Shown: positions 44,607 through 54,142, counted from the first letter of the stretch. The stretch is 64,000 nucleotides of DNA from Clostridiales bacterium (GCA_018366495.1 JAGZHZ010000008.1:1-64000), one strand, 5' to 3'. A program made the numbers and translations. The notes: generated from the letters alone by a model not told the origin.

Positions 44607-45656
44607 TCAGATAAATTTATAGATTGTAACAGAATCGTACGGTTCTCCCGCTTTTAAAATAGGGGAAGGAAAATTTTCATGATGTACAGCATCTGGAAAG
44701 AACTGTGTCTCCAGACATAATCCGGAACGTTTGTGATAAATCGCTCCTTCTTTTCCCTGAACACCTTCCGTGATAAAGTTCCCGGTATAAAACTGTACGC
44801 CAACACATGTTGTAGATACTTCCATTTTGCGTTTGCTCTCCGGATCAAATACTTCTGCGATCTTTTTGAGTTCTCCTTTTTCCTTGTTCAAAACAAAGTT
44901 ATGGTCATATCCTCCTGCCAAAATCAGCTGCTTGTGATCTGCGTCAATCTCATCCCCTACCCGTTTCTGTTTTCTAAAATCAAACGGTGTTCCTTTCACC
45001 TGACAAATTTCTCCTGTCGGAATAGATTCCTCATCAATCGCTGTAAAAGCATTTGCGTCAATCCAGACTTCATGGTTTAAAATTGTTCCATTTTGATGGC
45101 CCGAAAGATTAAAGTATGTATGATTTGTCATATTGGCAACGGTATCTTTATCGCTCACTCCATGATAATGAATCTGCACTTCATTTTCTTCCGTAAGCGT
45201 ATACGTCACTGAGATTTCAAAGTTGCCCGGATACCCCTGCTCCAAGTCAGGACTCATACGGTAAAAGCGAACGGATAAGTGTTCTTCATCTACCTGATAA
45301 TTCCAAACCATACGATCATATCCGTCAGGAGAACTGTGCAGATTGTTTTTTCCGCGTTCATTTTTCGGCAATTCATAGACCTTTCCCTGAATTGTCACAT
45401 TAGCGCCTCCATTGCGATTGCAGCTTCTTCCAACAGTGGCTCCAAGATATCCATCATTGTTCCAATAATCAGTCACATCTTCATATCCCAGAACTACATC
45501 CGTTGTCGTATGATCTTTTCCCGGAACCATAAGCGCTACAAGCGTCGCGCCATAATCACTTACTTCCAGGCACATACCATTTTTATTAATCAGGGTAAAT
45601 AAAGAAGTCTCCTTTCCAGAAGGAATTTTTCCAAATGAACTTATTTTTACTCCCAT
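44607..45656 (-). CDS. galM: Aldose 1-epimerase (mutarotase)
   Basis: 349 residues, typical of GalM. Landmarks are the NxxGATL start (DYGATLVALMVPG), GATVGRSCNRN, the catalytic His in NMTNHTYFNLSGH near residue 178, and the general base Glu near 310 in LCLETQFFPDAVHHENFPS. It interconverts alpha and beta anomers of hexoses. It is monocistronic here, without gal genes. Confidence 0.95.
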   Translation of the reverse strand: MGVKISSFGKIPSGKETSLFTLINKNGMCLEVSDYGATLVALMVPGKDHTTTDVVLGYEDVTDYWNNDGYLGATVGRSCNRNGGANVTIQGKVYELPKNERGKNNLHSSPDGYDRMVWNYQVDEEHLSVRFYRMSPDLEQGYPGNFEISVTYTLTEENEVQIHYHGVSDKDTVANMTNHTYFNLSGHQNGTILNHEVWIDANAFTAIDEESIPTGEICQVKGTPFDFRKQKRVGDEIDADHKQLILAGGYDHNFVLNKEKGELKKIAEVFDPESKRKMEVSTTCVGVQFYTGNFITEGVQGKEGAIYHKRSGLCLETQFFPDAVHHENFPSPILKAGEPYDSVTIYKFI

Positions 45657-45745
45657 ACTATGTACCTCTGAGAATTTTGCTTTCCTGTAAATAATAAGAA
45701 AGCAAAATCCCCAATGTTTTTCCTTTCTTGATCTAATATCACAGT

Positions 45746-47038
45746 TTATTGATAATCTGCACCGCTTAAATAATTGTAAAATGCGTTGTTGCAGTATCTT
45801 GTCTGGCTTTCTACCGTCACAGAATCATCCATGGCAGCAAGCGCTGCTTTTACATTTTCTGTATCCTCTGTCATGCAGAATGTATGGAGAGAATAGATGC
45901 CGTCTTTGATGATACAATCGTCAATTTCATTGTAATCTTCTTCTGGGATATCAGATTCGGTCGTACTGTACAGTGGCTGCCACCATGCACCTTCAATCAG
46001 CCCAACAGCTTCTTCATTTCCTTCATTTTTCTTTGCATACTGATTGATTACGTCGTCAAAACGAATCATATCCTCTTTATTGTCAAATTCTAATTTCAAA
46101 TCATATTCGATTGCATAAGTCAGATACAGATCGTCTTTTACCTGTTTAACAGCATAGGTAGGCGTTGCTTCTTTTGGAACAGGTCCCCACTCTAAGAGAT
46201 ATTCATAGATAGAAACTTTTGGCTCCAGCTGCACTTTTGCCTGAATACCTTCGCTCTTTAACAGACCGATCAGCTGCTGTGCATGGGTAATATCTGAATG
46301 ACCATACTGTAATGTCAGTTCCGGCAAGAATTTTGCATCAAACTCATCGTTCTTCAAATTGTATCCTGTTACAATTTTGTCTTCCACTGCCTGTGCTCCG
46401 ATTGCGGACAGCTTTGCATCATCGTATAAAATAAAGGAATTCCATGTATGGATCAATTTTGCATAGATATCATCATCTTCTGAATATCCCAGATAGTTTC
46501 TTCCTTCGCCTCTCGCTTCCATAACATTCATCATGATTCTCTCAGCCATTGTTTTTGGTAATGTTTCCTGAGATACGATCTGAGCAGCTTCCTCCTCTGA
46601 AATCAGTTCTGTATCAAGTGCGCATACCAGATAACGGGCATTTTCTCCCTCAGCTGTGATGCCATACTGTGTAAGCAGATTTGCGACTTTTTCATCCGGA
46701 TAGCTCAGCGCCAGCTCACTGTAATTTGCAAAAGATACTGCTTCTCTTATTGCACTAAGCCAGTCATTTACGACTGCTTCCGATGCTGTAGCTTCTGTTG
46801 CTGTAGTCTGTTCTCCAAAAACTGCCTTTGCCAGATTTGCATCAAATTCAGCTGCCGTCACATCCTCTCCTGAGAATGCAACATCAAAGTATACTTTTAA
46901 ATACTCTCCGTCTTTATCAATGTCTGTTTGCTCAGCGCTTTCCTCGATCGCAGTGCTTTCCGCAAACACAGGTACGCTCACTGATCCACACATCATTGCC
47001 ATTGCAGCTAAAAATGCTGTCATCTTTCTAAACTTCAT
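45746..47038 (-). CDS. Secreted protein of unknown function
   Basis: 430 residues. A clear Sec signal peptide (basic MKFRK, hydrophobic core, cleavage after VFA-E near residue 26) is followed by an acidic, Glu/Asp-rich mature protein with few Cys. No LPXTG, lipobox or repeat is present, so it should be released or loosely wall-bound. The C-terminal region with NNAFYNYLSG ends abruptly without an anchor. I recognise no catalytic signature. It has its own promoter and no co-oriented partner. Confidence 0.6.
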   Translation of the reverse strand: MKFRKMTAFLAAMAMMCGSVSVPVFAESTAIEESAEQTDIDKDGEYLKVYFDVAFSGEDVTAAEFDANLAKAVFGEQTTATEATASEAVVNDWLSAIREAVSFANYSELALSYPDEKVANLLTQYGITAEGENARYLVCALDTELISEEEAAQIVSQETLPKTMAERIMMNVMEARGEGRNYLGYSEDDDIYAKLIHTWNSFILYDDAKLSAIGAQAVEDKIVTGYNLKNDEFDAKFLPELTLQYGHSDITHAQQLIGLLKSEGIQAKVQLEPKVSIYEYLLEWGPVPKEATPTYAVKQVKDDLYLTYAIEYDLKLEFDNKEDMIRFDDVINQYAKKNEGNEEAVGLIEGAWWQPLYSTTESDIPEEDYNEIDDCIIKDGIYSLHTFCMTEDTENVKAALAAMDDSVTVESQTRYCNNAFYNYLSGADYQ

Positions 47039-47093
47039 CGTTTACACCTATTCCTTTCTTTATCCACTTTGCAGTGTTTTTTTGTCTCTTTTT

Positions 47094-47122
47094 ATTATAA
47101 ATAATATACTCATTTTTATCAA
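47094..47122 (-). promoter_or_regulatory. Promoter of the secreted-protein gene
   Basis: Minus-strand TTGATA, 17-base spacer, TATAAT, 56 bases upstream of the ATG. Confidence 0.8.
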
Positions 47123-47205
47123 CTATTTTTTGACGATTTCCTTTTCTTCTCTATTTTTCCTGTCATTTTTCTCAAAAATATTTCGTCTTTTTTATCATTT
47201 TCAAA

Positions 47206-47436
47206 CAAAAAAAGAGAGCAATTTTGCTCTCTTCTATTTTCTTCTTTATTCCCAAAGTGCCGTTTCCCATATTTTGACTCCTAGCCAAGCTAGGTGGGTA
47301 ACCGCAGCCATATTCTCTGCCTTCCCCTGGCAATTAAGGGGGCCTGACATCAAAAATGGCGATATAAGAATCCCATGAAAAGTAAATGTAGGTTCAAAAT
47401 AACGGGAGTATCGCACACCCCAGGAATTTCTTTGCT
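47206..47436 (-). ncRNA. ssrS: 6S RNA
   Basis: The 5' part reads ATTCCTGGGGTGTGCGATAC and the 3' part CGGCACTTTGGGAAT. These pair as the closing stem (ATTCC/GGAAT, GTG/CAC) and match the conserved 6S ends (CUGRGGUGUUYG... / ...CGGCAYYYYGGRAAU). Between them lies a large imperfect duplex with a long central bubble, the open-promoter mimic that traps sigma-A holoenzyme. An intrinsic terminator GAGAGCAA/TTGCTCTC plus U tract ends it at 47206. A promoter lies directly upstream. Assignment rests on pattern and architecture. Confidence 0.82.
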
Positions 47437-47442
47437 GTAATC

Positions 47443-47471
47443 ATTATACCGTACTGAACTTTAAATTTCAA
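47443..47471 (-). promoter_or_regulatory. Promoter of 6S RNA
   Basis: Minus-strand TTGAAA, 17-base spacer, TATAAT. The gap from here to the citrate synthase gene (47472-47721) is very AT-rich; weak -10-like TATGAT near 47663 could serve gltA, but nothing firm is visible. Confidence 0.82.
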
Positions 47472-47721
47472 TACGAAAAATTTTCTTTCCTGATTTTCGG
47501 TGATTTTCACGAAAATATTTTTTTTGCTTCTTTCCTATTGACTTCCTGTTTTTCTTATCTGTCTTTATTATATGCCGGACAGTTTTATCTTATTCTCAAA
47601 CTATTTAGAAAAAAATAAAACCTTAATCAATTTTTTATTAGTTTTTTTCCAAAAAATGTGATATGATAAAAAATAACTTTATATTATGTAAAGTAATTTT
47701 CAAAGAAATGGAGGAGATAAT

Positions 47722-49089
47722 ATGAACTCGAATAGTTTCTCAGAAATTACCCCCGATATTCTAACATTATCAAAATATGTTACCACAGCCAATCAGATTG
47801 ACCCAGAATTGTACACAAAACTGGATGTAAAACGTGGTCTGCGTGATATCAATGGAAAGGGTGTACTTGCCGGACTTACAGAAATTTCTGAAGTCCAGTC
47901 AAAAAAAGAGGTTGACGGTGTTTCTGTTCCCTGTAACGGACAACTTTTTTACCGCGGCATCAATATTCAGGATATCGTAAAAGGTTTTATGACCGAAAAA
48001 CGCTTTGGGTATGAAGAAACTGCCTATTTGCTGCTTTTTGGAAAATTACCGAATCCGTCTGAACTGCGCGATTTTAAAAATCTTTTAGCTACATATCGTA
48101 CGCTTCCAACCAGTTTTGTGCGTGATATTATCATGAAAGCTCCAAGCCAGGACATGATGAATACTCTTGCTCGAAGTGTCCTCACACTTTACTCCTATGA
48201 TGACAGAGCAGATGATATTTCTATTCCGAATGTTCTGCGCCAGTCTCTTCAGCTGATCAGTCTCTTCCCTATGCTGTCAGTATACGGTTATCAGGCTTAT
48301 CGTCACTATCACGATGGACAAAGCTTATATATTCATTCTCCTAAGCCTGAACTGTCTACTGCCGAGAATATTTTGCATATTCTGCGTCCGGACAGCAGTT
48401 ATACGGAACTGGAGGCAAAGCTTCTAGATCTTGCCCTTGTTCTTCACATGGAACACGGCGGTGGAAATAACTCTTCTTTCACCACACACGTTGTTACTTC
48501 TTCAGCAACTGATACTTATTCTGTCATCGCTGCTTCTCTTGGCTCTCTGAAAGGTCCTCGCCATGGAGGCGCCAACATCAAAGTAGTAAAGATGATTGAG
48601 GATATGAAACAGACTGTAAAAGACTGGAACGACGAAGATGAAGTAAAACAGTATCTGCGCAGATTACTGAATAAAGAAGCTTTTGATCATGCCGGACTTA
48701 TTTATGGTATGGGACATGCTGTCTACTCTCTCTCTGACCCGAGAGCAAATATCTTTAAATCATTCGTAGAACAGCTTGCATCTGCCAAGAACCGCGTCGA
48801 TGAATTCAAGCTCTATTCTATGGTGGAACGTCTTGCTCCTATTGTCATCGGTGAAGAGCGCCGTATTTATAAAGGTGTCAGCGCCAATGTCGACTTTTAC
48901 AGTGGATTTGTGTACAGTATGCTGGATTTGCCGACAGAACTTTTCACACCTATTTTTGCGATTGCCCGTATTGTCGGATGGAGCGCACATCGCCTTGAAG
49001 AGTTGACAAATAACGGCAAGATTATTCGTCCTGCTTACCAAAGCGTTTCAGAACGAAAAGTCTATACACCGCTTCATGAACGTATTTAA
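47722..49089 (+). CDS. gltA: Citrate synthase
   Basis: 455 residues. Active-site landmarks are MEHGGGNNSSFTTHV near residue 237 (first His), GPRHGGAN near 275 (second His) and the Asp-bearing segment FDHAGLIYGMGHAVYSLSDPRA near 316-336. The enzyme condenses oxaloacetate and acetyl-CoA. The N-terminal 40 residues extend beyond the shortest bacterial enzymes, as is usual for Lachnospiraceae. Aconitase and isocitrate dehydrogenase genes are not adjacent. The Shine-Dalgarno GGAGG is good. Likely supplies 2-oxoglutarate for glutamate. Confidence 0.95.
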   Translation: MNSNSFSEITPDILTLSKYVTTANQIDPELYTKLDVKRGLRDINGKGVLAGLTEISEVQSKKEVDGVSVPCNGQLFYRGINIQDIVKGFMTEKRFGYEETAYLLLFGKLPNPSELRDFKNLLATYRTLPTSFVRDIIMKAPSQDMMNTLARSVLTLYSYDDRADDISIPNVLRQSLQLISLFPMLSVYGYQAYRHYHDGQSLYIHSPKPELSTAENILHILRPDSSYTELEAKLLDLALVLHMEHGGGNNSSFTTHVVTSSATDTYSVIAASLGSLKGPRHGGANIKVVKMIEDMKQTVKDWNDEDEVKQYLRRLLNKEAFDHAGLIYGMGHAVYSLSDPRANIFKSFVEQLASAKNRVDEFKLYSMVERLAPIVIGEERRIYKGVSANVDFYSGFVYSMLDLPTELFTPIFAIARIVGWSAHRLEELTNNGKIIRPAYQSVSERKVYTPLHERI

Positions 49090-49109
49090 TCAATTTTTTC
49101 CATGCACTA

Positions 49110-49156
49110 AAAAAGACGGATGCAAAACATTTTCTGTGTTCTGCATCCATCTTTTA
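49110..49156. terminator. Bidirectional terminator between gltA and thrC
   Basis: Arms AAAAGACGGATGCA and TGCATCCATCTTTT with flanking A/T runs, used by two convergent genes. Confidence 0.9.
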
Positions 49157-49167
49157 TGCTTTTATTT

Positions 49168-50661
49168 CTATGCTTCCATTTTTAAAAAATGAAGCACTGC
49201 TTTTTTCATTTCTTCTTTTTCCACAACTGTGTCATGTAGAATCGGAGCAGTCCGAATCTCTTCAATTGCATTCGGAACAGCCGTCTTTGAGATTTTGCTC
49301 AATTCATCTACCAGCTCAAAATCTGACATTGCATCATATTTTTTATCAATCGCATTCATTACGCTTCTCGTGAACTTATACGGGCTCGCCGTAGATGCAA
49401 TAATAGTACACGTCTTGTCTTTTGTCTGCTCTTTATATTTTCGATATACCTTTGAGGCAACTGCTGTGTGGGTATCAATCACATATCCTGTCTTCTGATA
49501 TAAAAAGTTAATTTCCTGTGCCGTCTCTTCCTCATTGGCATAATTTCCATAAAAATCAGCCAGCTCTGCTCTCATCTCATCTGTGATTTCATATCGTCCC
49601 TCTTTGACCAGCGCGTTCATCAACGAAACATCTTTGTTCGCATCTGCGCCTGCAATTTTGTAGATCAGCCGCTCCAGATTGCTTGAAATCAAAATATCCA
49701 TAGACGGGGATGTTGTCAGAATAAAATCTCTGTTTCTGTCATAAATTCCCGTCTGAAAGAAATCAAATAATACTTTATTTTCATTTGAAGCGCAGATCAG
49801 TCTGCGGATCGGCACTCCCATATTCTTTGCGTAGTAAGCAGCAAGAATATTTCCAAAGTTTCCCGTTGGAACAACGACGTTGACTTCCTCTCCTTCTTTC
49901 ACTTTTTCCTCTGCTGTCAGCTGCGCATATGCGTACACATAATAGACAATCTGAGGAACAAGCCGTCCAATATTGATTGAATTTGCAGATGAGAACTGGA
50001 ATCCTGCCTCATCCATTTTCTTTGCAAGCTCTTTATCGTTAAAAATATTTTTCACTCCAGTCTGAGCATCGTCAAAGTTTCCTTTGATTCCCACCACATG
50101 CGTATTGGCGCCTTTTTGCGTCACCATCTGTTTTTCCTGAATCGGGCTGACTCCATTCTTTGGATAAAATACAATAATTTTTGTTCCAGGAACATCCGCA
50201 AATCCGGCAAGAGCCGCTTTTCCCGTGTCTCCAGATGTAGCCGTCAGAATTACAATTTCATTTTTAATTTCATTTTTCTTTGCCGCCGTTGTCATCAAAT
50301 GAGGCAGAATTGACAGTGCCATATCTTTAAAAGCAATCGTTGCCCCGTGGAACAACTCCAGATAAAATGCCCCGTCTGCTTCTCTCAAAGGTGCAATTTG
50401 TGCTGTGTCAAATTTCTGGTCGTACGCTCTCTCAATACAATTTTTCAGCTCTTCCTCTGTAAAATCCGTCAGAAATTCTTTCATCACCTCATAGGCGACT
50501 TCCTGATAAGACATTTTTGAAAGTTCTTTCATAGAGCAATTCAGCTTTGGCAGACATTCCGGCACAAATAATCCTCCATCATCGGCAAGACCTTTCAAGA
50601 TTGCTTTTGACGCTGTTACAGGTGCTGAATCACTTCTTGTACTTTTGTATAATAATTCCAT
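49168..50661 (-). CDS. thrC: Threonine synthase
   Basis: 497 residues of the long (class II-like, E. coli/yeast-type) threonine synthase. The PLP lysine is in HGATIAFKDMALSILPHL near residue 112, the phosphate-binding loop is TATSGDTGKAALAGF near 143, and SSANSINIGRLVPQIVYY and VPTGNFGNILAAYYAK are conserved. It converts O-phosphohomoserine to threonine. The second ATG was chosen because GAGGA precedes it. No T-box or thrAB neighbour. Its promoter overlaps the terminator of the upstream gene. Confidence 0.95.
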   Translation of the reverse strand: MELLYKSTRSDSAPVTASKAILKGLADDGGLFVPECLPKLNCSMKELSKMSYQEVAYEVMKEFLTDFTEEELKNCIERAYDQKFDTAQIAPLREADGAFYLELFHGATIAFKDMALSILPHLMTTAAKKNEIKNEIVILTATSGDTGKAALAGFADVPGTKIIVFYPKNGVSPIQEKQMVTQKGANTHVVGIKGNFDDAQTGVKNIFNDKELAKKMDEAGFQFSSANSINIGRLVPQIVYYVYAYAQLTAEEKVKEGEEVNVVVPTGNFGNILAAYYAKNMGVPIRRLICASNENKVLFDFFQTGIYDRNRDFILTTSPSMDILISSNLERLIYKIAGADANKDVSLMNALVKEGRYEITDEMRAELADFYGNYANEEETAQEINFLYQKTGYVIDTHTAVASKVYRKYKEQTKDKTCTIIASTASPYKFTRSVMNAIDKKYDAMSDFELVDELSKISKTAVPNAIEEIRTAPILHDTVVEKEEMKKAVLHFLKMEA

Positions 50662-50727
50662 TTTCCTCATCCTTTTCTTTCCTTAGTCTATCTGCTTCAA
50701 CGAATCAGCGCAAGTATGCGTGACAGA

Positions 50728-50756
50728 ATTATATCACACAAAAAGAGCAGTTGCAA
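50728..50756 (-). promoter_or_regulatory. Promoter of thrC, overlapping a terminator
   Basis: Minus-strand TTGCAA, 17-base spacer, TATAAT preceded by TG (extended -10). The -35 box and spacer are built from the 3' arm and U tract of the hydrolase terminator. Confidence 0.75.
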
Positions 50757-50779
50757 TCCTTTCCTTGACAACTGCTCTT
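50743..50779 (-). terminator. Terminator of the SleB-type hydrolase gene
   Basis: Perfect 11-base-pair arms AAGAGCAGTTG/CAACTGCTCTT followed on the minus strand by TTTTTGTG. Confidence 0.9.
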
Positions 50780-50820
50780 CTTGATATTCCCTGACGGATT
50801 TTCTCAGAATAAAGTGCATC

Positions 50821-51633
50821 TTATCCTGCCAGGGTATAGAACTCTGTCCCATCGTACTCAAACAGCCTTTTTAAGCTCTCATCAAACCATACTACATTAT
50901 GTTCTTCAGCGCTTGATCTGGCAATAAAGTACAGAGCTCCCTGGGAATAATCCTCACCGCTTAAAGCCCGTCCTACAGCTTCGATGGTCTCCTCTGTAAT
51001 CTCACAAGTATAGATTCTTCCATCATACGTTGGTGAAAACTGCGGCGTCCCATTTACATTCTCCCATATTACTTCATATGGTGTGTCTGGGAAATGAGGA
51101 TCGGCAACACGATTGAGCACTACGTTGGCAACAAGAATTTTACTCTTGATGTCCTGCCCCGTCGCCTCGGCTTCTACGATCTGCAATAAAGCATAATAAT
51201 CCTCGTAAGCCATTTGGTTTTGTTCCACTACTTGTTCTGCTAAACTTCCGATATCCGAAACATTCTCCACTACTTCCTGTGCTGCAAGTTTATTCAGGGT
51301 TCTTTTATCTACGCTTGGCGTACCTACCAGAATCTTTTCATACGCATTTTCCAGATTTTTCTCTCTGGCTGCTTTTGAATAAGCTTCCATACTATTTATC
51401 CCATTTACAAAGCCTGCAACTCCTGCTTGAAGTTCTTGATTCGATGACTCTCCCTCCTTTACTGCATAAACGGTGTCTTGACCGTCACTTCCAAATAGGA
51501 AGTGGCAGATCCCCACCATCCCGCAAAAAAGTACCACAGCCATCGCCGCCGTCATAAAGCGACTACCTTTTTTTGTTTTTCTTTCGAGATATCGGGATAC
51601 ATAATGGAACATCGTTTTTGAGAATCGCATCAC
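50821..51633 (-). CDS. SleB-type cell wall hydrolase
   Basis: 270 residues. A single membrane segment near residues 28-47 follows a basic N-terminus, then a linker of about 80 residues, and the C-terminal hydrolase_2 (SleB) domain from about residue 140: LLQIVEAEATGQDIKSKILVANVVLNR (quoted in part: IVEAEATGQDIKSKILVANV), with the catalytic Glu in the EAEA segment and NGTPQFSPTYDGRIY and GALYFIARS further on. SleB/CwlJ enzymes cleave spore cortex muramic lactam, but similar domains also work on vegetative wall. The consensus sigma-A promoter argues for vegetative expression. Confidence 0.9.
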   Translation of the reverse strand: MMRFSKTMFHYVSRYLERKTKKGSRFMTAAMAVVLFCGMVGICHFLFGSDGQDTVYAVKEGESSNQELQAGVAGFVNGINSMEAYSKAAREKNLENAYEKILVGTPSVDKRTLNKLAAQEVVENVSDIGSLAEQVVEQNQMAYEDYYALLQIVEAEATGQDIKSKILVANVVLNRVADPHFPDTPYEVIWENVNGTPQFSPTYDGRIYTCEITEETIEAVGRALSGEDYSQGALYFIARSSAEEHNVVWFDESLKRLFEYDGTEFYTLAG

Positions 51634-51689
51634 TTATTTCCTCTTCCTTTCTCAGTAGTAGAGGTAACGTATATTCCTCATGTATTGCA

Positions 51690-51718
51690 ATTATATTAAT
51701 TTTTTACTTTTTTGTCAA
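51690..51718 (-). promoter_or_regulatory. Consensus promoter of the SleB-type hydrolase gene
   Basis: Minus-strand TTGACA, 17-base spacer, TATAAT: both hexamers are exact. The remainder of the gap (51719-51965) is strongly AT-rich and shows no further element. Confidence 0.9.
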
Positions 51719-51965
51719 GTATTTTTTATATTTTTGTAATAATTATAGCGCAATTTTTGCTCTGTATTTCCAAAATCCGAACTTATTTTTCCCTGTTTAC
51801 TTTTACATTTTTATTTGTTTTTCTACTTTTTCACTTAACAAAAAGTCGATTTTTCGTTGATTTTATCGCATTTATATAGATTATGTTTTTTATTGTCCAA
51901 TTATTTTCATGTGTTTAACGTTTACTTAACATTTTTGAAATATTTTGTCATTTTATTTCAAAAAA

Positions 51966-52003
51966 AAGAGATATCCCTAAATTATATTTTCAGGATATCC
52001 CTT
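51966..52003 (-). terminator. Terminator of leuA
   Basis: Arms AAGAGATATCC/GGATATCCCTT pair with one G-U on the minus strand and are followed by TTTTTTT, 20 bases after the stop. Confidence 0.9.
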
Positions 52004-52024
52004 TGCTTTTATTTAAACTATATC

Positions 52025-53689
52025 TTAATTTTCTAATTCTTTATTATTGATTGCGGTTACAAGAGCATTGATAGATGCGCGGATGATATCGACATCTACT
52101 CCTGCTCCCCAGAACATATTGCCACGTTTGTCTCGAATTCCAACATATGCAATCGCCTTGGAACTTGAACTTTGCTCCAGAGCATGTTCTTGGTATGTCA
52201 CAAGATCGTATTCCAATCTGAAATGTTTCTTGAGCGCATTGCTGACAGCATTCAGGCGACCATTTCCAGAAGCAATGATAATCCGTGACTGACCTTTATA
52301 TTCTGCTGTCACCTCTGCAATGATTCCATTATGCTGTTTAAAATGAACCTCTGTAATATGATATGGCGAAACAATCCCTTCAAATTTCTGTTTAAATACT
52401 TCAAAGATCTCATCCGGATGAAGTTCTTTATGTGTATGGTCGGAGACAGATTTTGCAGCATATCCCATTGCTTCGCGCATTTTTGCCGGAAGATTCAGAC
52501 CAAAGTTCTGTTCCAGAATATATCCGACTCCGCCCTTTCCGGACTGGCTGTTGATGCGGATTACGTCGGCATCGTAACATCTTCCTACATCAGTCGGATC
52601 AATCGGCAGATATGGAACGGTCCAGTGCTGCGGATCATGTTCTTCACGATACTTCATTCCCTTGGCAATTGCATCCTGATGAGAACCTGAAAATGCAGCA
52701 AATACAAGTGCGCCGCTGTATGGACTTCTCTCATCAATCTTCATTCCGGTATACTTTTCATATTCTTCACAGATCTGCGGCATATTACTGAATTCCAGTT
52801 CTGGATCTACACCCTGCGAATACATATTCATCGCAAGAGTCACGATATCCACATTTCCTGTCCGTTCTCCATTTCCAAACAGTGTCCCTTCAATTCTGTC
52901 TGCCCCTGCTAAGATTCCCATCTCCGCATCAGAAATTCCGCTTCCACGGTCATTATGAGGATGAAGAGATACAAGCACATTTTCTCTATATTTTAAATTG
53001 TCACACATATATTCGATCTGACTGGCATACACATGAGGCATTGCCATCTGTACTGTACTTGGCAGATTGATGATCGCTTTTTTCTCCGGTGTAGGCTTCC
53101 ATACATCTAAAACTGCATTGCATACTTCCAAAGCATAGTCTACTTCTGTCCCTGAAAAACTTTCCGGGCTATATTCAAACAGGAAATTCCCCTCCGTCTC
53201 ATCTGCAAGTTTTTTTAAAAGCGCTGCACCATCTACTGCAATCTTTAAAATCTCCTCTTTTGATTTTCTAAACACCTGTTCTCTCTGTGCAAGAGAAGTA
53301 GAATTATATACATGCACGATTGCACTTTTCGAACCTTTTAATGCTTCAAATGTCTTTTTAATAATGTGTTCTCTCGCCTGTGTCAATACTTGAATCGTCA
53401 CATCATCCGGAATCAGATCCTGCTCAATCAGCGCTCTTAAAAATTGATATTCTGTCTCAGATGCGGCTGGAAATCCAACCTCGATTTCCTTAAATCCAAT
53501 CTTTACAAGCAATTTAAAGAAATCAATTTTCTGCTCTAATGTCATTGGAACAACAAGCGCCTGATTCCCATCTCTTAAATCCACGCTGCACCAGATCGGC
53601 GCTTTTTCAATATACTCTTTCTCTGCCCATTTCATGCACTTTGCCGGCGGCATAAAATACTGTCTCTTATACTTTTTAAAATTCTCCAT
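52025..53689 (-). CDS. leuA: 2-isopropylmalate synthase, type 2
   Basis: 554 residues of the LeuA2 type also seen in actinobacteria and fungi. The HMGL-like barrel opens with CSVDLRDGNQALVVPM (the DLRDGNQ metal/catalytic segment near residue 36), SLHPHNDRGSGISDAEMG holds the metal-binding His, and GNGERTGNVDIVTLAMNMY follows. The C-terminal LeuA dimerisation domain, which binds leucine for feedback inhibition, spans about residues 425-554. It condenses 2-oxoisovalerate with acetyl-CoA as the first leucine-specific step. The T-box leader upstream has a Leu specifier. leuD appears separately at the right edge. Confidence 0.96.
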   Translation of the reverse strand: MENFKKYKRQYFMPPAKCMKWAEKEYIEKAPIWCSVDLRDGNQALVVPMTLEQKIDFFKLLVKIGFKEIEVGFPAASETEYQFLRALIEQDLIPDDVTIQVLTQAREHIIKKTFEALKGSKSAIVHVYNSTSLAQREQVFRKSKEEILKIAVDGAALLKKLADETEGNFLFEYSPESFSGTEVDYALEVCNAVLDVWKPTPEKKAIINLPSTVQMAMPHVYASQIEYMCDNLKYRENVLVSLHPHNDRGSGISDAEMGILAGADRIEGTLFGNGERTGNVDIVTLAMNMYSQGVDPELEFSNMPQICEEYEKYTGMKIDERSPYSGALVFAAFSGSHQDAIAKGMKYREEHDPQHWTVPYLPIDPTDVGRCYDADVIRINSQSGKGGVGYILEQNFGLNLPAKMREAMGYAAKSVSDHTHKELHPDEIFEVFKQKFEGIVSPYHITEVHFKQHNGIIAEVTAEYKGQSRIIIASGNGRLNAVSNALKKHFRLEYDLVTYQEHALEQSSSSKAIAYVGIRDKRGNMFWGAGVDVDIIRASINALVTAINNKELEN

Positions 53690-53739
53690 TATTTTCTCTC
53701 CTCTTTCATTTTATTTTTTACGATACAGGAACCTTTTCC

Positions 53740-54058
53740 AGAAAATAAAAAAGTCTTCCGTCTTCTCGCAGTTTTTGCTGCTAGAGACGAAAGACTAAAT
53801 AATAGTTCTCACGCGGTACCACTCTATTTTATGAATTATTTCATACACTCATCAGATACGGATGTTTTCACCTTATATCTTACCCGGATAACGGTCGGGA
53901 ACCGTCTGCATCTACTTTTCTGATATCAGAATCAAAATTTGGGGCAGCCGCTCCAAGGCGAGTTCCATAACTTTCTTCACTGTCTCGCATCACCCGACAG
54001 CTTTCTGGATCAGTCTGCTATGTACTATTCCTCATCATTGCATTTTATTTTTCTGTTA
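53740..54058 (-). promoter_or_regulatory. T-box riboswitch, leucine specifier (leuA leader)
   Basis: The T-box core AGAGTGGTACCGCGT is at 53811-53825 on the minus strand. The specifier is CTC (Leu) at 53960-53962 within GAACTCGCCTTGGAGC. The terminator AGTCTTTCGTCTCT.../...GACGGAAGACT with U tract is at 53746-53796. Same overall layout as the pheST leader. Confidence 0.94.
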
Positions 54059-54064
54059 TTTATT

Positions 54065-54093
54065 AACATATCACCGAATTTAAAAATTGTCAA
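54065..54093 (-). promoter_or_regulatory. Promoter of the leuA leader
   Basis: Minus-strand TTGACA, 17-base spacer, TATGTT. Confidence 0.78.
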
Positions 54094-54142
54094 TATTTTT
54101 CTCATTTTTTTCTTTGAAAATTTTCTTTGAGAAATGTATTGT

